Shown piece by piece: positions 9,761 to 19,385 of a stretch of DNA of 64,000 nucleotides. The stretch is from positions 19,987,031 to 20,051,030 of the forward strand of contig CM044957.1 of the NCBI GenBank assembly GCA_024516035.1. The letters are read 5' to 3'. Made by a program: the position numbers and the translations under genes. The DNA is from Bactericera cockerelli. Lineage: Eukaryota; Arthropoda; Insecta; Hemiptera; Triozidae. Under the pieces are notes generated by a model. The model was not told the DNA's origin. It saw only the letters and a list, made by a program, of their open reading frames with translations, and ran no database searches. Within the stretch, counting starts at the first letter, position 1, and each line of letters begins with the position of its first letter.

Positions 9761-10980
9761 GATATTTTTATCCGAGATATCCGAGAAATCAAAAGTACCT
9801 ATTGTTCTTTTTTGTAAAAAAAAAATTTTTGGTCCGATTTCAATTTTTTTCTGAACGTTTCATAACCTTCTAAGCATTTTTGGTTTTGTGTCTGTCGGTC
9901 TGTTCAGTACATTCCTCGTATCGCGCAAAATTCTCAGAAACAACTGAACGGATTTTGACGATATTTGTACACGTATAGGAGACGGTAGTCACCGTGGCAG
10001 AGTGAGTTAGCGCGCTAGGCATTGCTCGCATGGTGACCTGAGTTGAATCCCCAGCGGGACAGGAATTTTTCTGATCTGTACTTGGATGTCCCGGGTCCAC
10101 TCATACCTCGTGAGGAAAAATGGGTAGTTAATTGTATGAGTAACGACCAGTGGCGGCATTACCAGAGTAAAAAGAAATTAATGTAATAGAATAATTCGAA
10201 AAGTGAAGGAGGCTCTTAGTAATGCTGCGCTATCCACAAAAATTGTGAAGAGGCCTTGTGCTTCACCACAAATAAAATCATACACATATAGGAGACGTAT
10301 TGTACGAGATGGTCCCATTTTAAGTTCATCTACTTCGCACTAGCGGTTCTTGGTAATAGAAACCAGGCGCCTGACCACTAACTTTTTACAAATACGCTTA
10401 TATCTAGTGAAAGGACACCCTATTTTGATCAAATTTTGCATAATTATATATGCGTATTCGTATTTTACATAGTCTATTTGTAATTTTTTAAAATAAATTA
10501 TGATTTAGCTCTGATATTTTAGAAAACCCAAAATTTTGGACAAAACGTGCAAATATTAAGTCTACAACTTGCCGATACAGAATTTTTTTGGAGGATCCCA
10601 CATTTTAGGCAAAAAGCATTCTACCATATATAAAACAAATTTAAAGAATATCGGTCAAGTAGTTTTGGAGCTACAAGTGATTAAATCTCAAAATTGCCAA
10701 GCGTATAAAATAATGTGAACCAATCACGAGGAAGTATTGTGTCTATAATAGGCAGTGTATTTTTTTGTATAAAATATAATGTAAAAAAATTGGTAGGGAT
10801 TCTACCATTTAAATTAAATTTGAAGAAAATTGGTCAAGAAGTTTTGGAGATACATACTCGTACAAGTGATTTAGTATGAAATCTCAAAATTGCCAAGAAG
10901 AGACAATGTGAACCAAACACAAGGAAGTATTTTGTCCATAATTGACAGTGTATTTTCATTCTGAGCCTTTTATACTCTTT
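9761..10980 (-). mobile_element. CACAATACTT-family element, interrupted by a SINE
   Basis: Reverse-oriented copy of the element seen at about 35180-35875 and 36935-37560. Shared landmarks in order are TTTTGGTCCGATTTCAAT, the GTCGGTCTGTT block, GAGATGGTCCCATTTTAA, AGCTCTGATATT, TTAAGTCTACAACTTGCCGA and CACGAGGAAGTATTGTGTC. A tRNA-derived SINE sits within it at 9989-10172, and the end region (AGGAAGTATT..TGTCCATAATTG) is repeated once at 10730-10950. It is non-coding. Confidence 0.65.
9989..10172 (+). mobile_element. tRNA-derived SINE (T2 family)
   Basis: The head starts CACCGTGGCAGAGTGAGTTA with an A-box-like GTTAGCGCGCTAGGC, then GGTGACCTGAGTTGAATCCC, a B box. The body has GGTCCACTCATACCTCGTGA and GAGGAAAAATGGGTAG, ending ACGACCAGTGGCG. 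The reverse copy at 18394-18533 has the same order. It is too diverged at the 3' half of the cloverleaf to be a functional tRNA gene. Confidence 0.7.
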
Positions 10981-11500
10981 TTTTTTGTCCTATATTGAAC
11001 TGTTTCAGAAAGGGCCGCTGTGTCATTCAGCTTATATTAAATCGGTCTAAATTGCACGATTTGTAGAAATTTTTCTAGCTAATCTGCCATACTATTACAA
11101 ATACACTATGTACAACATCAATACGCACATGCATACAAAATTTCATTATAATCAGGTTTGTTGTTCACGAATTATAAGCGTTTAAGTAAAGAGTTAGAGG
11201 TTAGGCGCATGGTCTCTTTTATCGAGAACCACTTATGAGAAGATGATGAATTTAAAATGGGACCATCTTCAATACGTCTCCTTACGTATGTATACAAGAT
11301 TTTGTAAAAATCCTTTCAGTATAGTTTCTGAGATTTGCGCGTTACAAAGAAGCATTTCACAGACCAAAGGATCGACAGACAGACACAAAGCTAAAGTTGC
11401 TCAGAAGGTTATCAAACGACCAGAGAAAATAACGGTGCAATTTTCTTCTTTTTTTTATATCATGCACAATGTTACCAATAATATCTTATATTAGATATAA
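10981..11500 (+). repeat. CACAATACTT-family element, opposite orientation
   Basis: The plus-oriented right half of the same family: AATACGCACATGCATACAAAA, GGCGCATGGTCTC, AAAATGGGACCATCTTCAATACG, GAGATTTGCGCGTTAC, then ACAGACAGACAC. It faces the copy at 9761-10980, making a loose head-to-head pair. Confidence 0.6.
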
Positions 11501-11692
11501 TCGGAAGTAAATGCATGTCTGAAAATGAAGCTTGAAATTTCTAATTCTTGACTATCTAATTGTTGGATTATAAAGGATACCTATGGCAATCTTTCTAATA
11601 AGTTTCAAATTATAAGTAAGAAAACTTGTTTATTGCATTCTAAACTAAGAAGTTGAATTTCTTTTCGAAATAATTGAAAAATATGTATTTTA

Positions 11693-12151
11693 CAGGGTGG
11701 GGCAGGACGGTTCAAGTAGGTGGCATCCTTTATTGTACATAATTTAAAAAAACATATGTTGTACATTAAAGCCAAGTCTAATTATTGGGAGAGTTAGAAG
11801 GAGGTGTCCTAATGTGTTAAGTGTTGCCATTTATTAGAGAGAGATTTTGTTGGTCTTCTTGAAATTATTAGTGTATACCTCAGGGTTTTCATTTACAATA
11901 GATTTGTTAAAATCAAATGAAAGTATAATTTACTTAAGTTTCCAGTTTCTCCGAACCCACTCAAGATTATTTTTCTTAGAAGGAATTGTGTTATATCTTT
12001 AGCATTATCCAGGATGTACCAAGTGGAAGCAAACTAACATTGCAATCCCAATACTAAATGGCAACAACACCTCTCTGATCTCTCCTACTTCTCTACCTTC
12101 CCTACTTTATTTTTACACAATGTCCTGGTCAGGTGGTTCTGCCGCACCCTG
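11693..12151. mobile_element. Non-autonomous TA-site DNA element, CAGGGTG ends
   Basis: The ends are CAGGGTGGGGCAGGAC on the left and, reverse-complemented, CAGGGTGCGGCAGAAC on the right. TA flanks at 11691-11692 and 12152-12153 fit a TA target duplication, as in Tc1/mariner-type elements. The 459-bp interior has no transposase. Confidence 0.7.
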
Positions 12152-12684
12152 TACTAATTGAAAATATCTTCATCGATAATTCACCTTTCATTAGAAACCC
12201 AACTGGAGCATTACCGAGATAATGAAGAAATAATAATACTACTTATTCTACGTCAGAGTTATATGAAGATGAAAAGTTCTCGAAGAAATTTAGTATTACA
12301 ATAATTTCATACAAGAAGTTAGATTTTTTCCCATTTCATATGGAACTTCTAACGGACAGTAATGCATTTATAAATTTTTGATAGCTCTTTTTTAGAACCT
12401 GAGCAAACTCTATAATTTCACTAGTTACTTTTAGGACAACATTTCCTTGGATTAAACAGAAAAGCTAAAATGTGGGTTTTGTCGACTAATGGTGTATTTT
12501 GGCTTTTCTGGTTATATGGTTAAAAATAGCAAATAATGTATGAGAGTCAACCTCCCTTCACCATAGGTGAAACCCCCAATTCTAGATAATTCTTAAAAGT
12601 AACTGGTTGTCATTAGAGGCAAAATTTAAACGTCTGTTTGGCGGACTGGACTACTTCTCTGGAGGATAAACTATATAATTCACA
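12152..12684 (+). promoter_or_regulatory. Region upstream of OR1
   Basis: Holds the presumed promoter and 5' leader of OR1. ACTATATAATTCACA lies just upstream of the start codon, and the TTCACAATGAAGAAG context at the start is shared with OR2. The 53-base block found upstream of OR2 is absent here. No other gene was seen. Confidence 0.4.
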
Positions 12685-13482
12685 ATGAAGAAGTTTCCAA
12701 GTAACAAAAACTTCAAATACTTGCTTGTACTCCACTATTCCGGCTTGATCACTCTACCCAACTACCACCAATACAAGTGGATGAACTGGTTCCACCATTA
12801 TATCTACAGGACGCTCACCTATGTCGTGTTAACCCTGGCACTGGTTCTACAGATAATCAGCACAGTTTTCTTCGCCAGTCATGATCTTACAGAGTTCATG
12901 CAGCGGGCTTTGGAGTCCCTCTACGGAATGACATTTATGATGGAAGTATTTATTTTCAACTTGAAAATTCAACCTTTTCTCAACTTGCTTCATCAAATGG
13001 ATGAAATCTTTGACGAGCACATAGACGCTATATTTAGGAAGCACGATAAAGAGGAACTAGGGTTTAAGAGGTTTACTTTACTGCTCGCTGTCGGAATTTC
13101 CGTCTCGGCCATTGTTGAAGCTCTCTGCCCATTCACAGAGAAGAAAATAGAAATGATGGCCCAATTATACAAAATGAAAAACCCCTGGCGAGGGTTACCA
13201 TTCGAGATTCAAACCTTTTTTTTGGACACAAGTGGCTCTATTTACCACGCGCTGTTTATCTTCGAGTTGTATTTAATTTACATCATTTTTCTATGCATTA
13301 TTCAGCTAACCCTCACAGAGACTGTGTTCTCGTCACCCGTGCTGGGGCAGTATGAGAGGTTCAGCAAGTATGTGGCGCTCATAGGGAAAGAGACATACGA
13401 CAGACGCAGGTGATGTCATTTACTTCACAGATATCAAGAAAGGCCTCTTTGTACAAAAGATGGTCGCTAAAGACGATAGATG
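12685..13482 (+). CDS. OR1 exon 1
   Basis: Start codon ATG in the context CACAATGAAGAAG, matching OR2. Encodes the N-terminal half with the first four membrane segments. The frame is open to residue 242, then a one-base insertion near 13393 shifts it. Past the shift, the OR2-like frame (DAGDVIYFTDIKKGLF) continues to the donor TG|GTACGT at 13482/13483, which is exactly where OR2 exon 1 ends. Confidence 0.85.
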
Positions 13483-13694
13483 GTACGTGTATTTTAGTTT
13501 CTCAATTTCATGTACCCGGGTACAGTACCAGGTACATTTCTCAAACAAGATTTGTGAACCCGGTTTTAAATTTTACCGTCAGAGGATTATACCTTCACAC
13601 AATGTTATGTTTTAAACTTTAAATGCACAAAGTTTTCTGTACCTATCAATTTTGAATAAAAATTAATTATATATTCAAAACCCCATTATTACAG

Positions 13695-13863
13695 GACAAC
13701 TAATAATCTAAAAGGTTCATTAATAAATGGAACAGTTTCTGCAAAAATCCTCATTAATGAAGTCCAACAAGATAGAAAACAGCTCAATAAGGATCAGTAC
13801 CAAGAATATTTTCTACGACAGGTACTAATACGACATCAACAGCTGAATAACTTTGTATCTCAG
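13695..13863 (+). CDS. OR1 exon 2
   Basis: Acceptor ttattacag at 13694, donor CAG|GTGAGT at 13863. Begins in phase 2. The first 33 codons differ from OR2; the last 22 are nearly identical (DQYQEYFLRQ, then RHQQLNNFVSQ). Encodes the intracellular loop leading to membrane segment five. Confidence 0.85.
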
Positions 13864-14194
13864 GTGAGTTTAGGTAATTAGATATTTTGTTCGGAATGGT
13901 GAGTGATTATTCATCGGAGAATATAGGTGGTTGGAGTATGAAAATAGGCAAAATCAATTTCGGTCGAATTAAGGGTTTTGGCTAACAGTGATAAAGGTCT
14001 TCCTTATGTTGCTAAATTAATTAAATAGGGTTCGCCGATAAAAGGAGCAACTCCAAATATCAAGATTTAAATTTGGAGCCACTCAAAATATCTAGATTAG
14101 AAAACGGATTTAATTTTTTTCTGATTTAACGGGGCTTTAACAAGGCGATAAGCCTGTCGTCCACGCCGGTAGGATTTACATTTGAAAAATAGTG

Positions 14195-14500
14195 AAGCAC
14201 GTGTATCATAATATCAAGGGGGAAACATTTTCTACTGGTTTTCGTTTTCCTATCACTACCAGGGGCGGCCACAGGATGGTCAACTGTGGTATCTTAAATG
14301 GAACTATCTTAAATGTTTGTGATACATTTCTGGAAAGTAATTGACATTAAAAGCATTTTCAAACCAATTTGAGTGTTTCAAACATGAAAAAATTCAAACA
14401 AACAAAAATTTCAACAATTTTTTTCAAGAAATATTAGTTGTATTTTTGTAAAAAATGTTCATATTTTATGTAACCATAACAGGTATAAAAACCTTTCCAT
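14195..14500 (+). repeat. Half of a CAGGGT-type inverted-repeat element
   Basis: In OR1 intron 2. It matches the arms of the element at 22855-23889: GGGGGAAACATTTTCTACTGG, CTTAAATGGAACTAT, TTGTGATACATTT and TTGACATTAAAAGCATTTT. Only one arm is present, so it is a truncated copy. Confidence 0.55.
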
Positions 14501-14714
14501 TACATTTTAGCTGATAAACTTCGCTTAGGATGGCCGGATCATGAAAGAACCCTTGGCCACACAAATCGAGACATTCTTGTCTCTTGTCCATTTTTTTAAC
14601 TCTGAGAAATAGAGGAAATTATAATATTTAAAGTACCCATCTACCTACCTATTATATGTATATAAATTACTTAATATATGTATGATCTACATTCATTTAT
14701 CTCTCTTCCCTCAG

Positions 14715-15143
14715 TACAAGAGAACAGTCCGCTCCCTGATAGATGTGATCGTCGTCCCTTCAGTCTTCATGGTTCCTGTCTCCACCTTTCAGCTGTCTCT
14801 CATCACTCACATGCCCATTATCACCTGCATCAAGTTCATCCTCGAGTATATCCTCCTCGTGTATTCCCATTATCACCTGGTTTGCGAATCAGAAAAGTTC
14901 GAGAAATGTTCACACTTTATTGTTTTGGGCATTCAAAATAGCAAATGGTATCAAACAACACCCTCATTGAAGCGCAAAGTGAGCCTCATGTTGAGAACCG
15001 CTCAGCAGTCGAACATTTTAACCCTTACTGGACGCATCATAGTGCTGGAGTATCCTTTCCTTATACGGGTAGCGAGGGCAGCTTTTAGTTTTGTTAACTT
15101 CGTGCGTCTCCTTGGTAATATGGAATGGAGAAACGCCCGATGA
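14715..15143 (+). CDS. OR1 exon 3
   Basis: Acceptor cttccctcag, then 143 codons to TGA at 15141-15143. Encodes membrane segments five to seven and the conserved C-terminal region. It starts in phase 0. Most of the DNA is near-identical to OR2 exon 3, including the polypyrimidine tract of the intron before it. Confidence 0.9.
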   Translation, partial: YKRTVRSLIDVIVVPSVFMVPVSTFQLSLITHMPIITCIKFILEYILLVYSHYHLVCESEKFEKCSHFIVLGIQNSKWYQTTPSLKRKVSLMLRTAQQSNILTLTGRIIVLEYPFLIRVARAAFSFVNFVRLLGNMEWRNAR

Positions 15144-15154
15144 ACCCTCTAGAA

Positions 15155-15169
15155 AATAAAACTAATAAA
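15155..15169 (+). terminator. Polyadenylation signals of OR1
   Basis: Two AATAAA hexamers at 15155-15160 and 15164-15169, starting 12 bases after the OR1 stop codon. This implies a very short 3' untranslated region if used. Confidence 0.5.
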
Positions 15170-16631
15170 TAGGTCACCCTAGTACTTTTGACAAATAATA
15201 GAATTCAAGACATGTGTATTACCCTATATGTTTTAATTGTAAAGCCCCGTCCCCACCGGTGGTGAACGTGTATTGCAACATGTTGCTCAACAATGTTTCC
15301 TGTGGTGTGGACGTGTTGATCAACATGTTGAACAACAATAAAATTTGTTGAGTCGAACGCACCCCAATTCAGAGCGGTAAAGATCAAAGGAAATTATGTT
15401 GAACGAAAAACATTCTGAAATTTCAATATTTTCAGAACCCAATCAGCAGTCTAGAGAGAAATAGGTACGTATTTTTCTTTTCTACCAAAAAATTAAATTC
15501 GTTTTTACTAAAATAGCTAAAATTTCGCGATTGAAATTTCAAAATATCGATCCAAATCTATCATAGCGGTAATTGATGATGTAGCAAACTAGCCTATATT
15601 TCGAGAACGGTTTGTCAGAATATGGCAACAAAGGGCTCAAATAAAAGCATGTGACGTTTTCAGACAGTTTTTACGATGAAAAAATATAGGTCCTCGCGAT
15701 AAATTTCAAGTCTCGCGCTGGAATCTGTTAAAAAACGTGAAAAGCCTGAAAAAAAGGTCGAATATTCGAACATTCTGGCTCATATCTCGAGAACAGTAAT
15801 GCAAAATGTGGCCTAAAATGAAAGTTTTTTTTGTCTAATGTGTTACTAAATAATAAAAATATAGGTCATTGCGATAGATTTCAAGTTCCAGGGCAAAGAC
15901 TGTCTTGAAATCGGATAACTCAAGGACGATTTCGAATATCGGACTTTTGACAGTTTTCCTGGAATCGTACGATAATTTTACTTGGGGTCAACTCTCATAA
16001 ATTTTTTGCTATCCCCTACCGTTTAGCCCAAACAATTTGGACACACAAAGGCCACAAAGCCCGTCCAATCCGTCCATATTTCTCATTTATATGTTGTATT
16101 ATTATAGATATATTTAAGAGATAGAGATTCGGTTTATTGATATTTCTACAGGTCTATACAACATTTTCCGTTAAAAGACCATAACTTTTTAATTTCGCAA
16201 AAAATCGAATTTTTTTGTGCATATTCAGTAATGTCATGTAAGTGTACTTTTATTGAACTATGTACATAAATGGTGTTAGAAAAAAGTCAAAAAGTGTATG
16301 ACATTTTAATTTTGTTTTTCGATATGACCAATTAAAAATAACGTGTATTATAGTGCTACAATTAGGAATCCGTAATTTAAATTTCAAAATAATTGAAAAT
16401 AAATGTAATTTGTTTTTCAATTATTATCATACACTGTACGTAGTTTTATTTCACTTTTTATTCATTTTCTTTCCTAGTCAGTATGTAGTATTTTCTTGTA
16501 TTTTTGTAAAATTATTGTTCTGTTTTTTTATAAATATTGTGTATTTATGTAAGAATTGTAAGTGGTTTCTTGCCATTAATAAACATGTCATTGTGGCAAT
16601 ACATTACATTACATTAAAAATGAGTTAACTC
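15170..16631. other. No host gene; repeated AT-rich motifs
   Basis: At 15245-15375 there is a small palindrome-rich repeat (AACATGTTG units, GTTGATCAACATGTTGAAC). At 15600-15960 a loosely repeated unit contains CGAGAACGG/CGAGAACAG and GCGATAAATTTCAAG / GCGATAGATTTCAAG; related units occur at 50820 and 53470. The ORF at 16353-16628 is low-complexity and not called. Confidence 0.45.
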
Positions 16632-17066
16632 GTGCGAGATCTCGCTTTCGAGGCAGCAATGGAAGCCTCACGTGGCGTCTATCTATCTTTCCGGCAAGAG
16701 GTCAGAAGTGAACTGCGCTGCTGGAATTGTGGCGCTAAAGGGCACACCCAGCGATACTACAAGAAGAAAATGCATTATTCAAGATCACCTGAATGCTGGT
16801 CATGCGGTGAGAAAGAACATCTACAGATTGAGTGCTCCGTGCGCCGCCGATTTGAATTACACCGCTGTCGCTTTGACAAGAAGAGAAACTACCAGCAATA
16901 TTTTAAGAAGAGATTATACACATCAAGTCCGCCTAAGTGTTGGTCGTGTGACGAGAGGGGACATCTCCGGAGCGACTGCCCCAAGAGGCGCCGATTCGAC
17001 CGTTTCAGTTCACATTCTATTGTGATAAGAGGAATTCGTTTCAACTTTACAAGACGGACTGATTAA
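16632..17066 (+). CDS. Zinc-knuckle (Gag-like) retroelement ORF
   Basis: Open frame of 144 codons with three CX2CX4HX4C zinc knuckles: near residue 30 (C-W-N-C, but the last cysteine is tyrosine), near 55 (C-W-S-C-G-E-K-E-H) and near 103 (C-W-S-C-D-E-R-G-H). The second and third lie in a tandemly duplicated block of about 45 residues rich in Arg and Lys. Such knuckles bind RNA in retrotransposon Gag proteins. An integrase fragment and an LTR lie just downstream, so this is most likely the nucleocapsid part of a decayed Ty3/gypsy element. A cellular CNBP-like protein is a less likely alternative. The start codon is uncertain. Confidence 0.6.
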   Translation: MRDLAFEAAMEASRGVYLSFRQEVRSELRCWNCGAKGHTQRYYKKKMHYSRSPECWSCGEKEHLQIECSVRRRFELHRCRFDKKRNYQQYFKKRLYTSSPPKCWSCDERGHLRSDCPKRRRFDRFSSHSIVIRGIRFNFTRRTD

Positions 17067-17239
17067 ACAGAGAATGTTAGCTTGCGTCATATAAATACTA
17101 TAAATCCAGACCCTGGCCGGACAGACAAAAGAAGACCAAGATCATGGAAATATTTATCCTGTGATCAAGTGGAAGGAACGAGATGTAAAAGATATTCCCG
17201 ACAAAGGTCCACGAATACGCAGTCGTACTGCACCCAGCG

Positions 17240-17360
17240 AAGATAGAATGTAGATCAATGCTTATGTAGCTGACCTGCGACAAGATCTGAGAGACATTCA
17301 TGACCGCACCCGAGAAGAGCTGAATCTATCAAGTGACAGAATGAAAACACTTTACGAATT
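17240..17360 (+). pseudogene. Ty3/gypsy integrase C-terminal fragment
   Basis: The reading from about 17250 (ending at Y-E-F) contains YVADLRQDLRDIHD and SSDRMKT-x-Y, the pattern that follows the integrase core in Ty3/gypsy Pol proteins. An in-frame stop lies just upstream. Protease, reverse transcriptase, RNase H and the integrase catalytic core are missing between this and the zinc-knuckle frame, so the element has a large internal deletion. Confidence 0.65.
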
Positions 17361-17372
17361 TTCATATAATTC

Positions 17373-17869
17373 TGTAGGTTAGGTTAGGTTGATTCCTGCG
17401 CCAATCTTTAGCTAGAGCGCGCCGCTCTAGCTAAAGATTGTCTACTGAAGATTCGAGAATGTCTGAGAAGACAGAGTCTGATGTTTTTGAGATGCTTCTT
17501 CTCTCAAGTGGTGAGATATAAAAGAGGCAGTACTGTGATCGAGTTGGTTCAGTTTTGTACTTGCGATTGTGTCGTGCGTTAGTTGCGATAATAATGATAA
17601 TAATATTAATCATGTTTATTATAAACACATGTTATTGTCTTTTGCGTGTTCCTTTATAAGTACTGTTGTACTATTTAGGAATAGTGAATGACTTTTTAGG
17701 AATGACTTGAGATAGTGAAAGTACCTTGCGATTCGTGAAGTTTAGTGAATTAGTAACGATTTCAGTTGTTTTCCTTAGTGATTCAATAAAAGTGAATTGT
17801 TTATCTGTGCGATATTTGCAAGCGTTATCTATCTATCTTAGCTATCTAAACAAACCCAGTAATCCGACA
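17373..17869 (+). mobile_element. LTR of a Ty3/gypsy-type retrotransposon
   Basis: Starts TGTAGGTTAGG just after the integrase fragment and ends CCGACA, giving TG...CA borders of about 497 bp. A TATA box (GATATAAAAGAGGC, about 17515-17528) is followed some 25 bases on by an initiator-like TTCAGTTTTG. AATAAA lies at 17785-17790. This is the U3-R-U5 order of an LTR. A perfect hairpin sits in U3 at 17402-17440. No second LTR was found in the window. Exact borders are inferred. Confidence 0.65.
17402..17440. repeat. Perfect 17-bp-arm hairpin in LTR U3
   Basis: Arms caatctttagctagagc (17402-17418) and its exact reverse complement (17424-17440) around a GCGCC loop. Confidence 0.95.
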
Positions 17870-18393
17870 AACAACAATAGGTTCAGAGATAATGAATAAC
17901 AAAAATAAATAAGCTGGACAAATGTGCAAGTATAAAGTTGGCTTGTATTCTAAATATTTTGTTAATTTATTATTTTAAAGATAATGTTTTAGCAGTAGGT
18001 ATATAATTTTGCTCTGCTAAATTTATATTTTGATACCCAATTCGGCTCCCTTGGTCCCCAAAGTGAGCCTCCTGCAGGTCTGGATAATATGTCAATGATA
18101 TACACATTTGCAATCAGCACATCTGGCCCACATCCTTCTTAACTGGCCTGGGTTGATTAGATTTATCTTTCAATGCTAGATTAGACCCCGGGGCGGAACA
18201 TGAGAGTCACCCAAAGACCTGGATTTACCAATGATGTACACATTTGCAATACCTTTTATTTGATAGCCCACATGATTCGATTATTCTTGACCTCTTTGAA
18301 CCTACTTCGCAAAGGAACTTGCTTAAGTAGCGCAGAACTATAGGACTTTTTTTCCTTCTTCTTGAATATTTCAACACCTTATTATTGTCTATA
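17870..18393. other. No gene recognised
   Basis: AT-rich sequence with two copies of a short motif (AATGATATACACATTTGCAAT near 18092 and AATGATGTACACATTTGCAAT near 18230), perhaps an old duplication. No exon seen. Confidence 0.45.
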
Positions 18394-18533
18394 ATTGCGC
18401 CACTGGTCGCTGCCCACATCAAAGCAGCTATTCATTTTTCCTCACGACGTATGAGTGGACCCCGTACATCGTACATCGAACCCAGGTCACCGTACTTGCA
18501 AGTCTAGTGCGCTACCCATTTGGACACGGTCAT
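18394..18533 (-). mobile_element. tRNA-derived SINE (T2 family)
   Basis: Reverse copy of the element at 9989-10172: on the minus strand GGGTAGCGCACTAGAC (A box region), GGTGACCTGGGTTCGATG (B box), GTCCACTCATACGTCGTGAG, GAGGAAAAATGAATAG and GCGACCAGTGGCGC. Confidence 0.7.
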
Positions 18534-18589
18534 TACTTTTTTTCACAATTTTTAGTGAATATCATCAAGCATGAAATTCAGTTTCCTCC

Positions 18590-18735
18590 GAACACGTGAG
18601 GCTGGCATTTTTTGCAGAACCAAAGCTGGTTAGGGTTAATGTGCGTAGATAGCTAGATAGTACGATTCCTCGCAAATGAAACCCCCTTCTTGACTATTTC
18701 AAATGTGGACGTTAAAAACAAATAGAATGGTTTCG
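18590..18735 (+). repeat. Diverged SINE body (shared central domain)
   Basis: Contains GAGGCTGGCATTTT, GGTTAATGTGCGTAG, TTCCTCGCAAATGAAACCCCC and GTGGACGTTAAAAAC, the order of the body shared by the 5S-headed SINEs. The head is lost or too diverged to recognise. Confidence 0.55.
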
Positions 18736-18844
18736 TCAAGAGAACCCGCGCCAGTCGGCCTTTATTATCTTGAAACAGAGGAAGAAGATAATTAATATAA
18801 CTATGTGTTTTGATTTATTGAATTCCTCCATTTCCTGTTATTTT

Positions 18845-18960
18845 ACTTCAGAGAAAATTATAGTATTAAAAATCGGAAGTATTGCGTTCGTTTTGTAAAA
18901 AAATAAATATTTATTTGCTCCGATTTTAATTTTATAAAAATCCGTCTAGGGATTTTTCGT
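18845..18960 (-). repeat. CACAATACTT-family fragment
   Basis: Shares TTACTTCAGAGAAA, ATCGGAAGTATTG and TTTGCTCCGATTT with 3095-3185. It lies immediately downstream of the OR2 stop codon. Confidence 0.55.
18910..18915 (-). terminator. Polyadenylation signal of OR2
   Basis: AATAAA on the minus strand, about 57 bases after the OR2 stop codon. It lies inside a repeat piece (18845-18960) of the CACAATACTT family, so the OR2 3' end may be repeat-derived. Confidence 0.45.
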
Positions 18961-18971
18961 TCATTCTGTAT

Positions 18972-19385
18972 TTACTTTCTTCTCCCCATAAGGTGCACGA
19001 AATTTACAAAACTGAAAGCTGCCCTCGCTACCCGTATAAGGAAAGGATACTCCAGCACTATGATGCGTCCAGTAAGGGTTAAAATGTTCGACTGCTGAGC
19101 AGTTTTCAACATGAGGCCCACTTTGCGTTTCATGGGGGGTGTTGTCAGATACCACATGCTATCTCTAACGGCTTCAACAACAAAGTAAGAACATTTATCA
19201 AACTTTTGTGATTCGCAAACCAGGTGATAATGGGAATACACGAGGATGATATACTCGAGGATAAACTTGATGCAGGTGATAATGGGCATGTGAGTGATGA
19301 GAGAGAGCTGAAAGGTGGAGACAGGGATCATGAAGACTGAAGGGACGACGATCACATCTATCAGGGAGCGGACTGTTTTCTTGTA
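18972..19385 (-). CDS. OR2 exon 3
   Basis: Acceptor cttccctcag before 19385; 137 codons then TAA at 18974-18972. Contains membrane segments five to seven. It is five codons shorter at the C terminus than OR1. Confidence 0.9.
   Translation of the reverse strand, partial: YKKTVRSLIDVIVVPSVFMIPVSTFQLSLITHMPIITCIKFILEYIILVYSHYHLVCESQKFDKCSYFVVEAVRDSMWYLTTPPMKRKVGLMLKTAQQSNILTLTGRIIVLEYPFLIRVARAAFSFVNFVHLMGRRK

Larger units (their letters stand above)
12685..15143 (+). pseudogene. Odorant receptor OR1, possibly broken by one base
   Basis: A gene for an insect odorant receptor (7tm_6), an inverted seven-pass membrane protein that pairs with Orco to form a ligand-gated channel in olfactory neurons. 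Exons are 12685-13482, 13695-13863 and 14715-15143, all with GT-AG introns and the same phases as OR2. Hydrophobic segments fall near residues 43-64, 77-94, 129-150 and 187-210 in exon 1, and three more in exon 3. The conserved C-terminal pattern RKV-x-LM-x-x-AQQSNILTL is present. Compared with OR2 there is one extra A near 13393, giving a stop at 13411-13413. Without it the coding length would be 464 codons, normal for the family. So it is either a recent pseudogene or an assembly error. Receptor assignment is firm; the ligand is unknown. Confidence 0.85.

Noticed and set aside
12685..12960. OR1 as a gustatory receptor
   Set aside because: The C-terminal pattern and length fit 7tm_6 odorant receptors; the TYhhhhhQF motif of gustatory receptors is absent.
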